A stretch of 64,000 nucleotides of DNA from Pithys albifrons albifrons (lineage: Eukaryota; Chordata; Aves; Passeriformes; Thamnophilidae), in NCBI RefSeq assembly GCF_047495875.1, contig NC_092460.1, forward strand, positions 4,149,520 through 4,213,519, in the 5' to 3' direction. A program made the translations under genes and the position numbers. Of the stretch, positions 26,701-35,504 are shown piece by piece. The notes under the pieces are model-generated. The model saw only the letters and a program-made list of their open reading frames with translations, was not told the origin of the DNA and searched no databases. Numbering within the stretch: the stretch's first letter is position 1; each line of letters opens with the position of its first letter.

Positions 26701-29700
26701 GCACCCTGGATCTGCGTTTTCCCTGTATCCCTACACTTGCCAGCTCATGCACTGCCCTGCAAAACCCACAGGGCTCACTCAGGTGTCCCCACAGTACGAC
26801 TGGGATCAGGTGAACTGCACTTATTTCCTTCCAAAACCAGAAACAAAACCCACCTAAAATTGGTTTCTACACACAGACTCACACTAAGCTTGGTCTGACA
26901 AGGTGTCCCCTCCTACCTCAGGGATCCAATACACAGGCATTAAGTGTTTGTGCAACATCACATTCCCTCACCACTTCCAAACCAAGCCTTACTGGCTGAA
27001 GACATCATGGAAATCTTGTTAATTGTCTTCAAACAGTTTTATTTCTAGAAGTGAGACCTGCCAGACACAAACCAGCTTGTGGAAAGCAGCATTGGTCTGG
27101 TTTATCCACAGACTTCCCAGCCCACCTTCCCCCAAGTCAAACAGGCTTTGTATCCTTCCTTCTGCACCACTGCCTCGTTCCGTCCCCTCAACACCATCGA
27201 GCACAAACCTTCCCAAAATCTGCAGACAGAAAGAGGCATCAAAGCTCACCAATTATAAGATCAAATCAAGAAAACATCCTTGCTGCTGTGAAGGTAAGAG
27301 GTGGCTGAAGGATAACCAGAGGCCTGAAAAAGGACTTCAGATGAAACAGGAACAGAGACTCAAAGACACCGGGAAAGACCAGAGGTCAGCACTGAGGAGG
27401 TGAAGGTGAGCACTGAGGAACCAAGGGTGACAACAAATCCAATGCAGAGAACTGAGCCAGAGGAGTGGGATGACCACAGAATCCTAAGGGTGACCATCAG
27501 AAACGTGTCACTGCATCAACTGCTACAGCATGAACAGCAGAGGGGTTTTCTGTGCAAGTGACATGAACTGGCTGAGAAAAAATATCAGTCAGTGTCCTCA
27601 GAGACACCTGTACAGAGCAACAGGGAAGAGAGACACACACAAATCAGTCTGAATGTGCAAACAGCCACATTCGAGGTCAAACCAGCCCAATTACCCTGCA
27701 AAGTTATTCTGTGATCAGTTTGCCTTTGCTCTTTCCTTACATGTGTATTCCACAGAGACTAAAGTTTATTGGGATCAGTTCATCACACACATTTTATAAT
27801 GGCAGTAAAGACTGACCTTTACACCACAAACCCCCCTCCCAATAGACATGAAGTGGCAGCACTTAAAATAAAACACTACAACAGTTTGTGTTTCCCAAAG
27901 GAGCAAATGATTTCATTGGTATCACCGGTTCTTCTGAAGTGCCGCTGCTATACATTTGATACGTGTATGAATTTGTTATTGTAACACAGGTAAAGAGCAA
28001 AGAAGTTAAACTGGCTTTGACAAAGATACATCACGAGGCTTTTCAGCCAAGATTCCTCTTTTTTGGAGGCATCAGTGGATTACTTGACAGAAAAGTGTCA
28101 GAAGAAAAGGAATTAATGGGGAATAATTGCACACAGTGGAATGGAGTCAGTGAGGAATAATATTGGGAAACAATGAAAGGAAGTTCACTCATATCTCTTA
28201 CTTCACTAAGAACAAACATAGCAATGTAAGAGGCCTATACTAAAAAAGGCCCAGACATCTTTTAGAAAACTATTATTCTGCTTATTATGGTAGAGACTTG
28301 AGAACTGTTTTATTTTATTTTTTAAAAAATCATAAAGAATTATATTCTCCAAATATGTACCAAGAACTCCAGAAAATTATTTGTCTTCAAATCAGAAAAA
28401 AATACCAGCATACACATGTGGAGCAAGAAAACTGCTGGTTGAATAAAATCACAGAACATACTTTAGAGAAGAAAGTAGAAAAATTTAAGTATGTGAAACA
28501 CACTAAAGAATATATAGTTAAAAATACACACATCTGTAATATGAAAAAGGATATTTATACAAGAGTTCAGAGTACATGGTTAAAACACTTCAGCTGAGAA
28601 TGCAAACTTATTGTACAAGTTGATGGCTACTGTCTCTTCACTCATCTCTCCCACAGCTGACAAACTATTCCACTTGTGCAACAAGCTAACAAAAAAACCA
28701 TTAGAAATGCGTAAGAAAAAAGTTCACTGCTACACAAGGTACATGAAACAGAAAAGGGTTAAAAGTATTTTTTGCCATCATCTTTGGTAGAACTACAGTT
28801 ATGTAACTTACATTTAGTTATGTAATGTAGCAAAGGCAAATTGTCCCTGATCCACCTGACTGACCCATGAGGAGGGAGGATGAGCAGACACTGTGAATTC
28901 AACTCGAGCAGGACACACAGCATAGTCTGCCATGGCCAAGCTGAGCAGCTGCAGCCTCAGTGGAGCTTCACTCAGTCCTGCACTGCAGAGGGCCCAAAGT
29001 CCAACTGCAACCAGGTACAAACAATGGTGCCCAGAGCCACCACCGGGGCAGGAGGGAAGCTGAGCACCTGCCAGGCCATGCTGTGCCCACATTCCCAGGG
29101 AATACAGCCCTGCCTGGCACTCACAACTCTGTACCTGCAAGAGTGTGTCTGATTTGGGGTTACCTGGAGAAGAGGAGGCTCAGAGGTGACCTCAGCACTG
29201 TCTAGAACTACCTGAAGGGAAGTTCTGGCCAGGTGGGGATTGGTCTCTTCTCCCAGGCACTCAGCAATAGGACAAGGGGGCATGATGGGCTCAAGCTCTG
29301 CCAGGGGAAATTGAAGTTGGAGATCAGAAAAAAATTCTTTGCAGAGAGAGGAATCAGGCATTGGAATGGGCTGCCCAGAGAGGGGGTGGATTCCCCATCC
29401 CTGGAGGTTTTTAAACTGAGCTTGGCTGTGGCACTGAGTGTCATGATCTGGTAAAGGGACTGGAGTTGGACCAAGGGTTGGACTTGATGATCTTGGAGGT
29501 CTCTTCCAGCCCAATCCATTCTATGATCCTACACCAAGCAGCAAAGCAAGCAGGCAGTGAGGGGGGCAGAAAAGCACTGAGCTGGTTACAGACCCCGTGC
29601 ACAACTGCAGAGGAAGCCAAGGCACTGTGACTGCTCCTGGAAAACAGGCTGTGGAGGTGGAAAGTGACTGCCAACTGCATCCAGGGGAGATGACCCTTCT

Positions 29701-32700
29701 GAGGAGCACAGCCAAGGTTCTGGTCCCAAGATGCTCCAAGGGAAACATTCTTCCCAGTGCATGTGGTTCAACAGTGAAACAGGGAGCCAAACTGAGGCCA
29801 TGGAACTGCCATCGCTGGAGATTTCCCTAAGTCCTGTACAAATCCCTAATCAATTTCAACTACCTTTGGAATTATCTCCCCGAGCACAGGGTCTGCCTGC
29901 AGCACCTCCAGAGGTCCCTTCCAGCTGTTCTATGATCATCATATCAATGTCTGTATTTGCTCTACAATTATTTGTATTTGCTCTGCATGTATCAAACTTG
30001 ATTCAAGACACTAAACAGAAAAACACCAATGTTGGCTCTCAAGGAAACAAGCAAAGACAAAACTTCTGTCTCCAGGCTCAGACGAGGTTTAAATTAACAT
30101 CTCAGATATTCCAGGGAATCTCCGAGGAAAGGATTCTGCTACATGAAGAAATAAAACCAGGATGTAGTTTAATGTCTGTTTATGTTGCAGTGATTCAGGG
30201 CAAGAACTGCTGTAACTGCATCACATCCTGGCCAGGGCAAGACCTCTGCTTAAGCCTACAAGTATTTTACAGTCAATTTCTGCCTATAGACAGTTTTTCT
30301 CCAGATTTTGGTACTTGACTACTTATTTCTGGATTCCTTTGCTGTCAGGAAGCATCTGGATTATACTTTCCACTACAGTAAACCATTAAAACTGCACTTT
30401 ATACGTTCCCTGCCCCAGGGCAGGAGTGGGGAAATGCAGAGACCTGAAGTTTTTTATTGCTTTTGTTTTCTAAGCTTTATTTTCCACTTTAAAAAATCCT
30501 AACTTTCCTTTCCAGTCCAACAAATTGGATTTTCTTGGTGAAGTACCTAAATAAACAGTTTTAAAACATCTGTGCTATTGAAGGGGCAGAGTGATTTTAA
30601 ACAAAAGAAAACTTCCTAAGAGATAAGAGAAAACATATTTTAAATACAGGATACAAGATCACAGTAAGAGATTTTCATATCTATTTTTAAGAATTCTTCA
30701 GAAACAACAAAAAAAAATCTCACTACTGCATTTCACTTCTAGTACTATGTCTTCCATCCCACCTCTTAACACAGTTTCTACTTCAGAAAAAAATGGTAAG
30801 TGGTTTTCTTATGCAAAAAAATAAGCACAAAAACATATCCTGTTTTCAAAGGTCTTTCAGATAAAGCAGTAAGACCAACAGATTTCCTCTCTCTTCACTT
30901 TCCTCAGTTTTTTGCAAGTCACATGGACCTGTAACAAACTAGAAACAAGATTGTAACAATCCTCTCTGACTATATGTGATTTCACTGAGGAAATTCCATG
31001 TCAGTATCTCAGTAAATTCAGGAGTCCATCACTCCTCTGAAAGAAAAACAAAAGTCCTAAGACTCAAGACAAGTTTAAAAAAGGCTGAGCCATAAACTTT
31101 AAACTGCACCCAAGGCTCAGTCTTACCATAGCAACTATTGAGAAACAAACACACTTTGAAGCAGCCAGGAAGTCAGACTTTTGCTTCTGTCACCTCTACT
31201 ATAGGAAGTTTAGACTGGCTTTTGTAAACATTGGTCATAATCTCACAAGTGATTGAGTGAATGGTTAACTTTGCACAGGGGGAGAGCTGTAACTTCAAAA
31301 AGATGAAGTTATGCCCATGATTGTAGGATCAGGTTTCACTGCACAGCACCGATAACACAACTGAGCCTACACTGACAGCACAACCAAAATTAACAGTGTT
31401 TTTATTCCACACCTTTCTGGTGAATGAAAAAGCCCTTTAATGACAATAAAGACACATTCCAAGAGTCTTATCATGGCTGCAGTGGCTTTACCATCTCTCT
31501 CCCTTTGCTGTGCTGGGCTGGGACGTTCCCAGGGGCCGAACCCACCGGATCCTGTCACACACAGAGTCCCACCCGAGCCGTTTCCTGCCCGAGGCTCCCA
31601 GGCGGCCACAGAACCAGCCCGAGTGAAACAGTGACACACAGGCGGCACCAGCTGCTCCCAGGAGAAACCCCAGGACGATCAGAGCCTCACCTAGACCTGC
31701 ACCTACCTGTTCCCAGCTCCCTCAGATGAATAAGCACTTTGGAACAAGTGGGGGAGGGAGGTAACAACGACCTCACCTGAGTCTGTGCTTTCTGTCTGCT
31801 GAACCAGCCACATGTGCCACATCATGCCTTGATGAGAACCCTGACAGGCATTCTGATTTACTTTATTAGTGTCTGTCCAAGCCAAGTTTGCTAATTGTTG
31901 GCAAGAGCTGTGTCCAGAAGAGGAATGGAGGGTGAGAACATTTAACCAGGATGCAGATTGCAGTGTATCCCAAAAATCAGTACTCATCATGAAGTTAAAA
32001 AGCTGCCAGAAGCCCCATGAACATGATGTAACTCTCCTCTAAATAATAAAGCAAAAATATTTCACATTTCCCTTGTCCTGCTTTGCCTCAGTCCTCAATT
32101 CCATAGTGCTTTTTGTTTGCTACTTCAGGAACAGGCTGTGACTGAGATCCAACAATCAAGGCTGCAAACCATTGGTGCAATTACCTCTGACTTAACAATA
32201 GTCTTTTTTTTTAACTATACTCTGAACTTTATAAAAATCCTAATAGATGTCCCTGCAAACGATTATTTTAACTTCTCATTCCAAGGTATCTATTTTTTAC
32301 TGGTTTAGATTTCTATTAAACAAAGATAGTTTTGTGGAAATAAAGAATATTTAGCTTGTTTTAAATTCCTGTGTATTTGGTAGGCTTGAAAATTCAAGAA
32401 TACTTACACAGTGGTCAAGCTGTACTAGCTTAAAAATACAATAAGTTCTTCAAATGCACATTTCCAATCTTTCCATGAATGATTCCCATGAGATTTTAGT
32501 TTACTCTTTTTTTCCTGGTATTTTGATACACATCAGTGAAAGCACAAGGATGTCTGATGAAGAAATACAGACTTTGGCAGATAATGGGAAGCAAATTTAA
32601 CATTAGGGAAGAATATTCCCATGTCTGTCTCCAGATTTTCTTAGATACCTCTGATGTTCATATCCAACAAATTGTTTAAAAACAATTTAATTCAACGAAA

Positions 32701-35216
32701 GGTTCAAAGAATGCAGAAAACAGCTACAGATCTATAAAAAAAGTCTAAGGAAAACCTGGAAACACAGAAGGCAGGGTCTGTGTAGCTTCAGATGACAGTT
32801 TCCAGTTCAGGTTTAAGTTTGAAAAATTAAAATAAAAATAATAAAAAATAATTCTAGATGTTCTAAGTGAAAATAAATCAGGCATTTATTCATTCTCCAA
32901 ACTTCAGATCAGAAATCATCTTTCCCCAAGAACTTGCCCTATAAAATCCTTTTTTAAAATTACTTTGAAATATATGCAACAGTAGCAGAAACAATAAAAA
33001 CAATCTTAAGAAATATCTCAGAACAGGAAAAATATTTTAAACATATTTTAGTACAGGCTTATTGTGGTATGTTTTTTCTGTATAATAAGAACTATACCAA
33101 AATATTGAGCATTACAGCTGTGCATGTCTGCTGAGCCTGAGCCTTCTATTCAAAGAGCAAAGTACATTCAGAATTTGTTTTTCTTCCTAAACCATTAATC
33201 CAAGCAGCACTCGCAAGCTACTAAAAACAAAAAGAAAAACACCAAAACCACAAACCTCTCACAAGTTAGAGGGACTCCAGAAACCCAAACAAAGCCCCTG
33301 TGGTCACTGCTTGCTCACAAAACACTGGTGAAAGCACATCCCTCCTGCTGGAGCCGCAGGCTGGCACTAGGCCTCGAAAACACGGACAGTCTGGGCGCCA
33401 GAAAGTGAGCACACACAGCAGCGCAGCCGGGGAAGCCTCTCCCCTTCCTGCTAAATAGTGATCCAAAGGAAGTCACCCAGAGCAGCAGCGGCTCCTAATC
33501 CCCGACCGGGAGTTCGGATCCTCATCCCGGACCGGCTCCTCATCCCCGACCGGGAGTTCGGATCCTCATCCCCGACCGGGAGTTCGGATCCTCATCCCCG
33601 ACCGGCTCCTCATCCCCGACCGGGAGTTCGGATCCTCATCCCCGACCGGCTCCTCATCCCCGACCGGGAGTTCGGATCCTCATCCCCGACCGGCTCCTCA
33701 TCCCTGCCCAGGAGTTCGGCGCCTCCCGCTGCCTCGCACCTCCGCATGGCAGCGGAAGAAAGGCCAGGAAAAGGGAAACCCCGGTGCGAGCTAAGAGGGG
33801 AATTCACCGGAGTTCCCTCTCATCTCCTCTGTTTTCAGAAAGCACCTCCCGGTCCTCTCCTCTCCACCCAGAGCACTCGGACACGATTCCCACCACGGAT
33901 ACGGAGCCCAGACAGAAATAACCTGAGCCACTGGTATCTCTATGTAAATAATACAATTAGATACTGCAAGCACAGTTATGACAATAAGAAACTGCAACAG
34001 GGTAAACTTGCCATTTACAAAACCTGAATCTCACATAAAATGAAGAAAAAGCAACAGGTTTTTACTGTAGTGAGCAGGATCAGTAAGACCTGACAGACAC
34101 CCCTGAGCAAAGCCTATACAAGTCTCCTCCCATTAGTTAAAACTACCAGGAAACAAAACTAATCAAACCAAAATTATGGGTACTATGGAAAATTTGTTTA
34201 GCTCACTGAAGGAACCTACAGGCAAAAAGAGAATTCTGGTAAAATCTCATTGATTTTAAACAGAGATTTGTTATAAACCACAACTGAGGACCACCAAAAG
34301 TCACACTTACATCGTCTCTCCAGTCTTAGCAACATGACAGAGAAATTGATCCAGTACTGGACACACTTCCTTCTTTCCTCTCTTCTCAAAATCTGTTGGC
34401 ATGAGAACGACACAAAAAGAATGGTAAAAGAAGACGGGACAGAACAAAAATTCACAATAGTTAGCTGTTTGCTTTAGCTACCAGCACAGCTCCCACACAA
34501 ACACTGCCGCACTCTCACAATGCTCCGGCTGTTCCCAAGAGCTCCACCAGCTTGCCCAGCCCTGTAAAACACTTAATATTTTTCCAGTGGAGAAACTGCA
34601 CGTATCAGAGTATCAAAAGTTGATTTGCAACTTCTTTTGAGCAGCTACACCAGAGAAAGAGGCCAATTTCCTCAGGCTGAGCCCAGCACAGGGTGGGCTA
34701 GGGAGGGAGAAGGGGACAGGTCCGGGCAGGGCCGGGGTGCGGGGGAAGGGCCCGGGACGCGGGTGGAAAGGGCAGGAAGGCGGGGGAAGGCGCTGGGATA
34801 CGGGGGGAAGGGGCAGGAAGGCGGGGGGAGGGGGTGGGATGGGGGGGGAAAGGGCAGAAAGGCGGGGGAAGGGGCGGGCAGCGCGGTGAGCCCCGGGCCC
34901 GGCGGTTACTGACCCCCTCACGGGGCCCTGAGGGTCGCCGGGCAGCAGGACCGGGGGCTCTGCCCTCCCTTTCCCCACAGCGACCCCCGGGCTCTCCCTG
35001 CCCTGCGGGACTCCTCACAGCGAGCAGCTCCCTCCCCACAAGGCAGGGACGACGGCGGGGAAAGGAGGGGACCGGCCGCCCTCCGCGCGGGGCGCTCCCC
35101 CCACACGATCTGAGGAACCCCCGTCCTCCCTCAGCGCGGGGACAGCGCTCCCCCACGCCCCGCCGCCAGCCCCTCCCGCCACCTTTCAGCGCCTCCTGCA
35201 GCCTCTCGATGTCCAT
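8431..35216 (-). CDS. PPP4R2: PPP4R2, protein phosphatase 4 regulatory subunit 2 (nine coding exons)
   Basis: Coding exons on the minus strand: 35216-35183, 34392-34311, 16816-16646, 12317-12224, 11434-11397, 11106-11032, 10346-10203, 9927-9659, 8744-8431. All introns are GT-AG, phases match throughout, and the total is 1221 nt (406 aa; human is 417). The N-terminal half (residues about 1-140) matches the conserved PPP4R2 core as I remember it, including '[20 protein letters not shown]' and '[20 protein letters not shown]'. The C-terminal half is acidic, Ser/Glu-rich and probably disordered, with a basic '[11 protein letters not shown]' motif and the terminal 'DEPMEQD'. The family protein bridges the catalytic subunit PPP4C and PPP4R3. 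That complex dephosphorylates gamma-H2AX and RPA2, and it acts at centrosomes and with the SMN complex. The start ATG has a strong context (A at -3, G at +4). The acidic run after the 'CT' motif (about residue 297) is shorter than in human. No frameshift or stop was found, so the gene looks intact. Confidence 0.97.
9659..9927 (-). CDS. PPP4R2: PPP4R2 coding exon 8
   Basis: Residues about 213-303. The acceptor is 'cttgcttacag' and the donor is AAG|GTACTT. It encodes the Ser-rich '[10 protein letters not shown]', then '[19 protein letters not shown]', a basic patch that may act as a nuclear localisation signal, and a Thr/Ser/Glu-rich stretch. The acidic run at the exon end has five Glu where human has a much longer Asp/Glu run. 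Confidence 0.95.
10203..10346 (-). CDS. PPP4R2: PPP4R2 coding exon 7
   Basis: Residues about 165-213, encoding '[20 protein letters not shown]' and '[12 protein letters not shown]', clearly matching the human linker region. The donor is CAG|GTTTGTG, which departs from GTAAGT at +3 and +4, so this is a relatively weak 5' splice site. The phase joins correctly to exon 8. Confidence 0.93.
10594..10850 (-). mobile_element. CR1 LINE 3' fragment in PPP4R2 intron 6
   Basis: The plus strand starts 'tcatagaatcaactgggttg' and continues through 'gacctccaagatcatcaagt', 'ggtccaactccagtcccttt' and 'ggggaatgcacccactctct', the reverse complement of a CR1 3' end. The element lies in the gene's sense direction. 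It ends less than 200 bp from exon 6 and is only mildly diverged from the other copies of this subfamily here. Confidence 0.95.
11032..11106 (-). CDS. PPP4R2: PPP4R2 coding exon 6
   Basis: Residues about 140-165, encoding '[20 protein letters not shown]', very close to human. The acceptor is 'gtttcttag' and the donor is CAG|GTAAGT. Confidence 0.95.
11397..11434 (-). CDS. PPP4R2: PPP4R2 coding exon 5 (38-bp micro-exon)
   Basis: Residues 128-140, encoding '[13 protein letters not shown]', with the same residues as human in this segment. The acceptor is 'tttgtgttacag' and the donor is AGA|GTGAGT. It is too short to stand out as an open frame and was found by splicing logic and match to the family. 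Confidence 0.95.
12224..12317 (-). CDS. PPP4R2: PPP4R2 coding exon 4
   Basis: Residues about 96-127, encoding '[20 protein letters not shown]' then '[11 protein letters not shown]'. This is the end of the conserved PPP4R2 core. The acceptor is 'tatttcattgcag' and the donor is AAG|GTATGT; the exon ends in phase 0. Confidence 0.97.
12318..16645 (-). other. PPP4R2 intron 3
   Basis: This 4.3 kb intron has GT-AG borders (GTATGT donor). It holds one short CR1 fragment (13711-13771). A 141-codon minus-strand frame at 15564-15139 lies in a mildly CpG-enriched patch and shows no recognised domain. Nothing else was identified. Confidence 0.8.
13711..13771 (-). mobile_element. Short CR1 3'-end fragment in PPP4R2 intron 3
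   Basis: The plus strand reads 'atggaatcacagattcatca', 'gggttgggagagaccttta' and 'gatcatcaagtccaacc', the reverse complement of a CR1 tail. Only about 60 bp remain. Confidence 0.8.
16646..16816 (-). CDS. PPP4R2: PPP4R2 coding exon 3
   Basis: Residues about 39-96, encoding '[20 protein letters not shown]' and on through '[20 protein letters not shown]'. It is nearly identical to human and is the most conserved part of the PPP4C-binding core. The acceptor is 'tgttttgtgcag' and the donor is GG|GTATGT. Confidence 0.98.
17201..17345 (-). mobile_element. CR1-like copy with internal hairpin (copy 1)
   Basis: The plus strand starts with two 'atagaat' tail repeats and 'ttgggttggaaaagacctcc', so this is a CR1 3' end on the minus strand. 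Instead of running on to 'ccctttaccagatcatggca', it enters a 16-bp perfect inverted repeat (17260-17275 with 17301-17316) enclosing 25 bases that include 'gccctgggctgg'. It ends at the 'ctcactcagtgccac' motif common to CR1. A second copy of the hairpin module is at 17837-17902. Confidence 0.8.
17355..17628 (-). mobile_element. CR1 LINE 3' fragment in PPP4R2 intron 2
   Basis: A standard CR1 3' end in reverse complement on the plus strand: 'ggattgggttggaaaagacc', 'ggtccaactccagtcacttt', 'ggggaatccaccccctctct' and 'gcagagcttgagcccatcg'. It starts only 10 bp from the hairpin-type copy at 17201-17345, so two CR1 tails lie in tandem. Confidence 0.95.
17741..17920 (+). mobile_element. CR1-like copy with internal hairpin (copy 2)
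   Basis: The CR1 sense motifs 'attggaatgggctccccaga', 'ggtggattccccatccctga' and 'gatgtggcactgagtgagaa' lead into a hairpin. The arms are 26 nt (17837-17862 and 17877-17902) with two mismatches, both T-for-C and compatible with G:U pairing in RNA. The loop is 14 nt (17863-17876). The usual CR1 tail after the hairpin is lost. Relative to copy 1, the loop core is in reverse orientation. Confidence 0.8.
23039..23172 (+). repeat. 48-bp tandem repeat (2.8 copies)
   Basis: Units start at 23039, 23087 and 23135, each with 'cagtgtgtgcctggat' followed by a 'cttaagg' motif. Units 1 and 2 are almost identical. Unit 2 has the internal 14-bp palindrome 'ttaaggatccttaa'. Unit 3 follows the others for about 25 bases and then switches to a different sequence that forms the left arm of the palindrome at 23135-23214. 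Confidence 0.95.
23135..23214. repeat. Perfect palindrome, 38-bp arms with 4-nt spacer
   Basis: The left arm (23135-23172) and right arm (23177-23214) are exact reverse complements, separated by 'atac'. The arms begin and end with 'cagtgtgtgcctgg' and its complement. The left arm's outer part is the third unit of the 48-bp tandem array, so the right arm is an inverted copy of array sequence. No mismatch was seen, which suggests recent origin or an assembly fold-back. It lies 116 bp upstream of a CR1 copy. Confidence 0.95.
23330..23959 (+). mobile_element. CR1 LINE, 630-bp 3' fragment
   Basis: This is the longest CR1 in the window. It runs from 'accctggtggccaagaaggc' through 'gaggccacaccttgagtgtt', 'agttctgggcccctcagttc', 'gagaagaggaggctcagagg' and 'gtggcactgagtgccatgat' to the tail 'attctatgattctgtgatt'. 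The long frames on both strands (235 and 188 codons) come from the GC-rich CR1 3' region. They are not the CR1 reverse transcriptase, and no such domain is visible. The copy is antisense to PPP4R2. Confidence 0.96.
25116..25195 (-). mobile_element. Short CR1 3' end in PPP4R2 intron 2
   Basis: The plus strand reads 'cacagaatcataggatcgat', 'tgggttggaaaagacctcca' and 'agatcatcaagtccaaccc', the reverse complement of the CR1 tail. Only 80 bp remain; the sequence matches the low-divergence subfamily. Confidence 0.93.
29162..29530 (+). mobile_element. CR1 LINE 3' fragment in PPP4R2 intron 2
   Basis: It starts at 'acctggagaagaggaggctc' and runs through 'ggtgacctcagcactgtcta', 'ggcattggaatgggctgccc', 'ggttggacttgatgatcttg' to 'ccattctatgatcct'. 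It has the same structure as 23606-23959 and is 5'-truncated and antisense to PPP4R2. Confidence 0.95.
29906..29940 (+). mobile_element. Possible CR1 3'-tail remnant
   Basis: 'cctccagaggtcccttccag' followed by 'ctgttctatgatc' is the terminal CR1 motif. The rest of the element is not recognisable, so this may be the tail of a much older insertion. Confidence 0.5.
33491..33719. repeat. Composite 26/18-bp minisatellite in PPP4R2 intron 2
   Basis: Two related units alternate. The long unit (26 bp) carries 'gaccgggagttcggatcctc' and the short unit (18 bp) carries 'gaccggctcctcatcc'. Both share the 'ccgaccgg' and 'tcctcatcc' ends, so the short unit looks like an 8-bp deletion form of the long one. 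The order from the left is long, short, long, long, short, long, short, long, short, with a degraded unit at each end. It is CpG-rich and has a BamHI-type 'ggatcc' in each long unit. The open frame across it is an effect of repeat composition. Confidence 0.95.
34311..34392 (-). CDS. PPP4R2: PPP4R2 coding exon 2
   Basis: Residues about 12-39, encoding '[20 protein letters not shown]' then 'VAKTGETM', matching human. The acceptor is 'tgccaacag' and the donor is GAT|GTAAGTG. The real frame is offset from the longer open frame that overlaps it. Confidence 0.97.
34694..34882. repeat. G-rich degenerate tandem repeat in PPP4R2 intron 1
   Basis: The plus strand is a run of short purine-rich units such as 'gggcaggaaggcgggggaag', with many G3-G8 runs separated by 1-7 bases, for example at 34801-34880. 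The pattern fits several potential G-quadruplexes on the plus strand. For the minus-strand PPP4R2 gene this is the template strand, so the nascent RNA is C-rich. Confidence 0.85.
35183..35216 (-). CDS. PPP4R2: PPP4R2 coding exon 1 (start codon)
   Basis: Encodes '[11 protein letters not shown]' plus the first base of the next codon; human has '[11 protein letters not shown]'. The ATG at 35216-35214 has the strong context 'ggaccATGg'. The donor is AAAG|GTGGCG, GC-rich and weaker than consensus. Only 34 coding bases lie in this exon. Confidence 0.95.
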
Positions 35217-35318
35217 GGTCCGCCCGGGCGATGCCCCCGCGGCTCGGCGCGGCTCCCCCGCCCCAGCCCCGCGCAGACCGGGCCGCGCTCGCTGCCAGAC
35301 CCGCGCTCAGCGACGCTC

Positions 35319-35330
35319 CAACATGGCGCC
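35319..35330 (+). promoter_or_regulatory. YY1-like site in the PPP4R2 promoter
   Basis: 'caacatggcgcc' matches the YY1 core ATGGCG with a good flank. It lies about 100 bp upstream of the PPP4R2 ATG, in the region where YY1 sites often sit in CpG-island promoters. The motif orientation is opposite to the gene. Confidence 0.5.
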
Positions 35331-35399
35331 CGCGCCGTGCCCGTGCGCGGCCCCGCGGCCACAGCGCCCCGCCCACCGGAGGCGGGGCTACAGGCGGGG

Positions 35400-35404
35400 C
35401 CAAT
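35400..35404 (+). promoter_or_regulatory. CCAAT box with adjacent GC box
   Basis: 'ggccaatgggcggggc' holds a CCAAT pentamer next to a GC box, about 185 bp upstream of the PPP4R2 ATG. This is a common NF-Y/Sp1 pair. Confidence 0.5.
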
Positions 35405-35504
35405 GGGCGGGGCGGGTACGAGCGAGGGGCGGGGCCAGGGAAGGGCGGTGGCGCGCGAGGGGGCGGGGCCATGGGCGAGAGGGCGGTGGCGGGAACGGCG
35501 GGGC

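Larger units (their letters stand above)
16817..34310 (-). other. PPP4R2 intron 2 (17.5 kb)
   Basis: The intron is bounded by donor GTAAGTG (34310) and acceptor TTTGTGCAG (16817). It is mostly AT-rich and unique. It carries CR1 copies at 17201, 17355, 17741, 23330, 25116, 29162 and possibly 29906, a 48-bp tandem array plus palindrome at 23039-23214, and a minisatellite at 33491-33719. Slightly GC-richer patches occur near 21.9-22.1 and 31.5-31.7 kb. No other exon, tRNA or rRNA was recognised. Confidence 0.85.
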
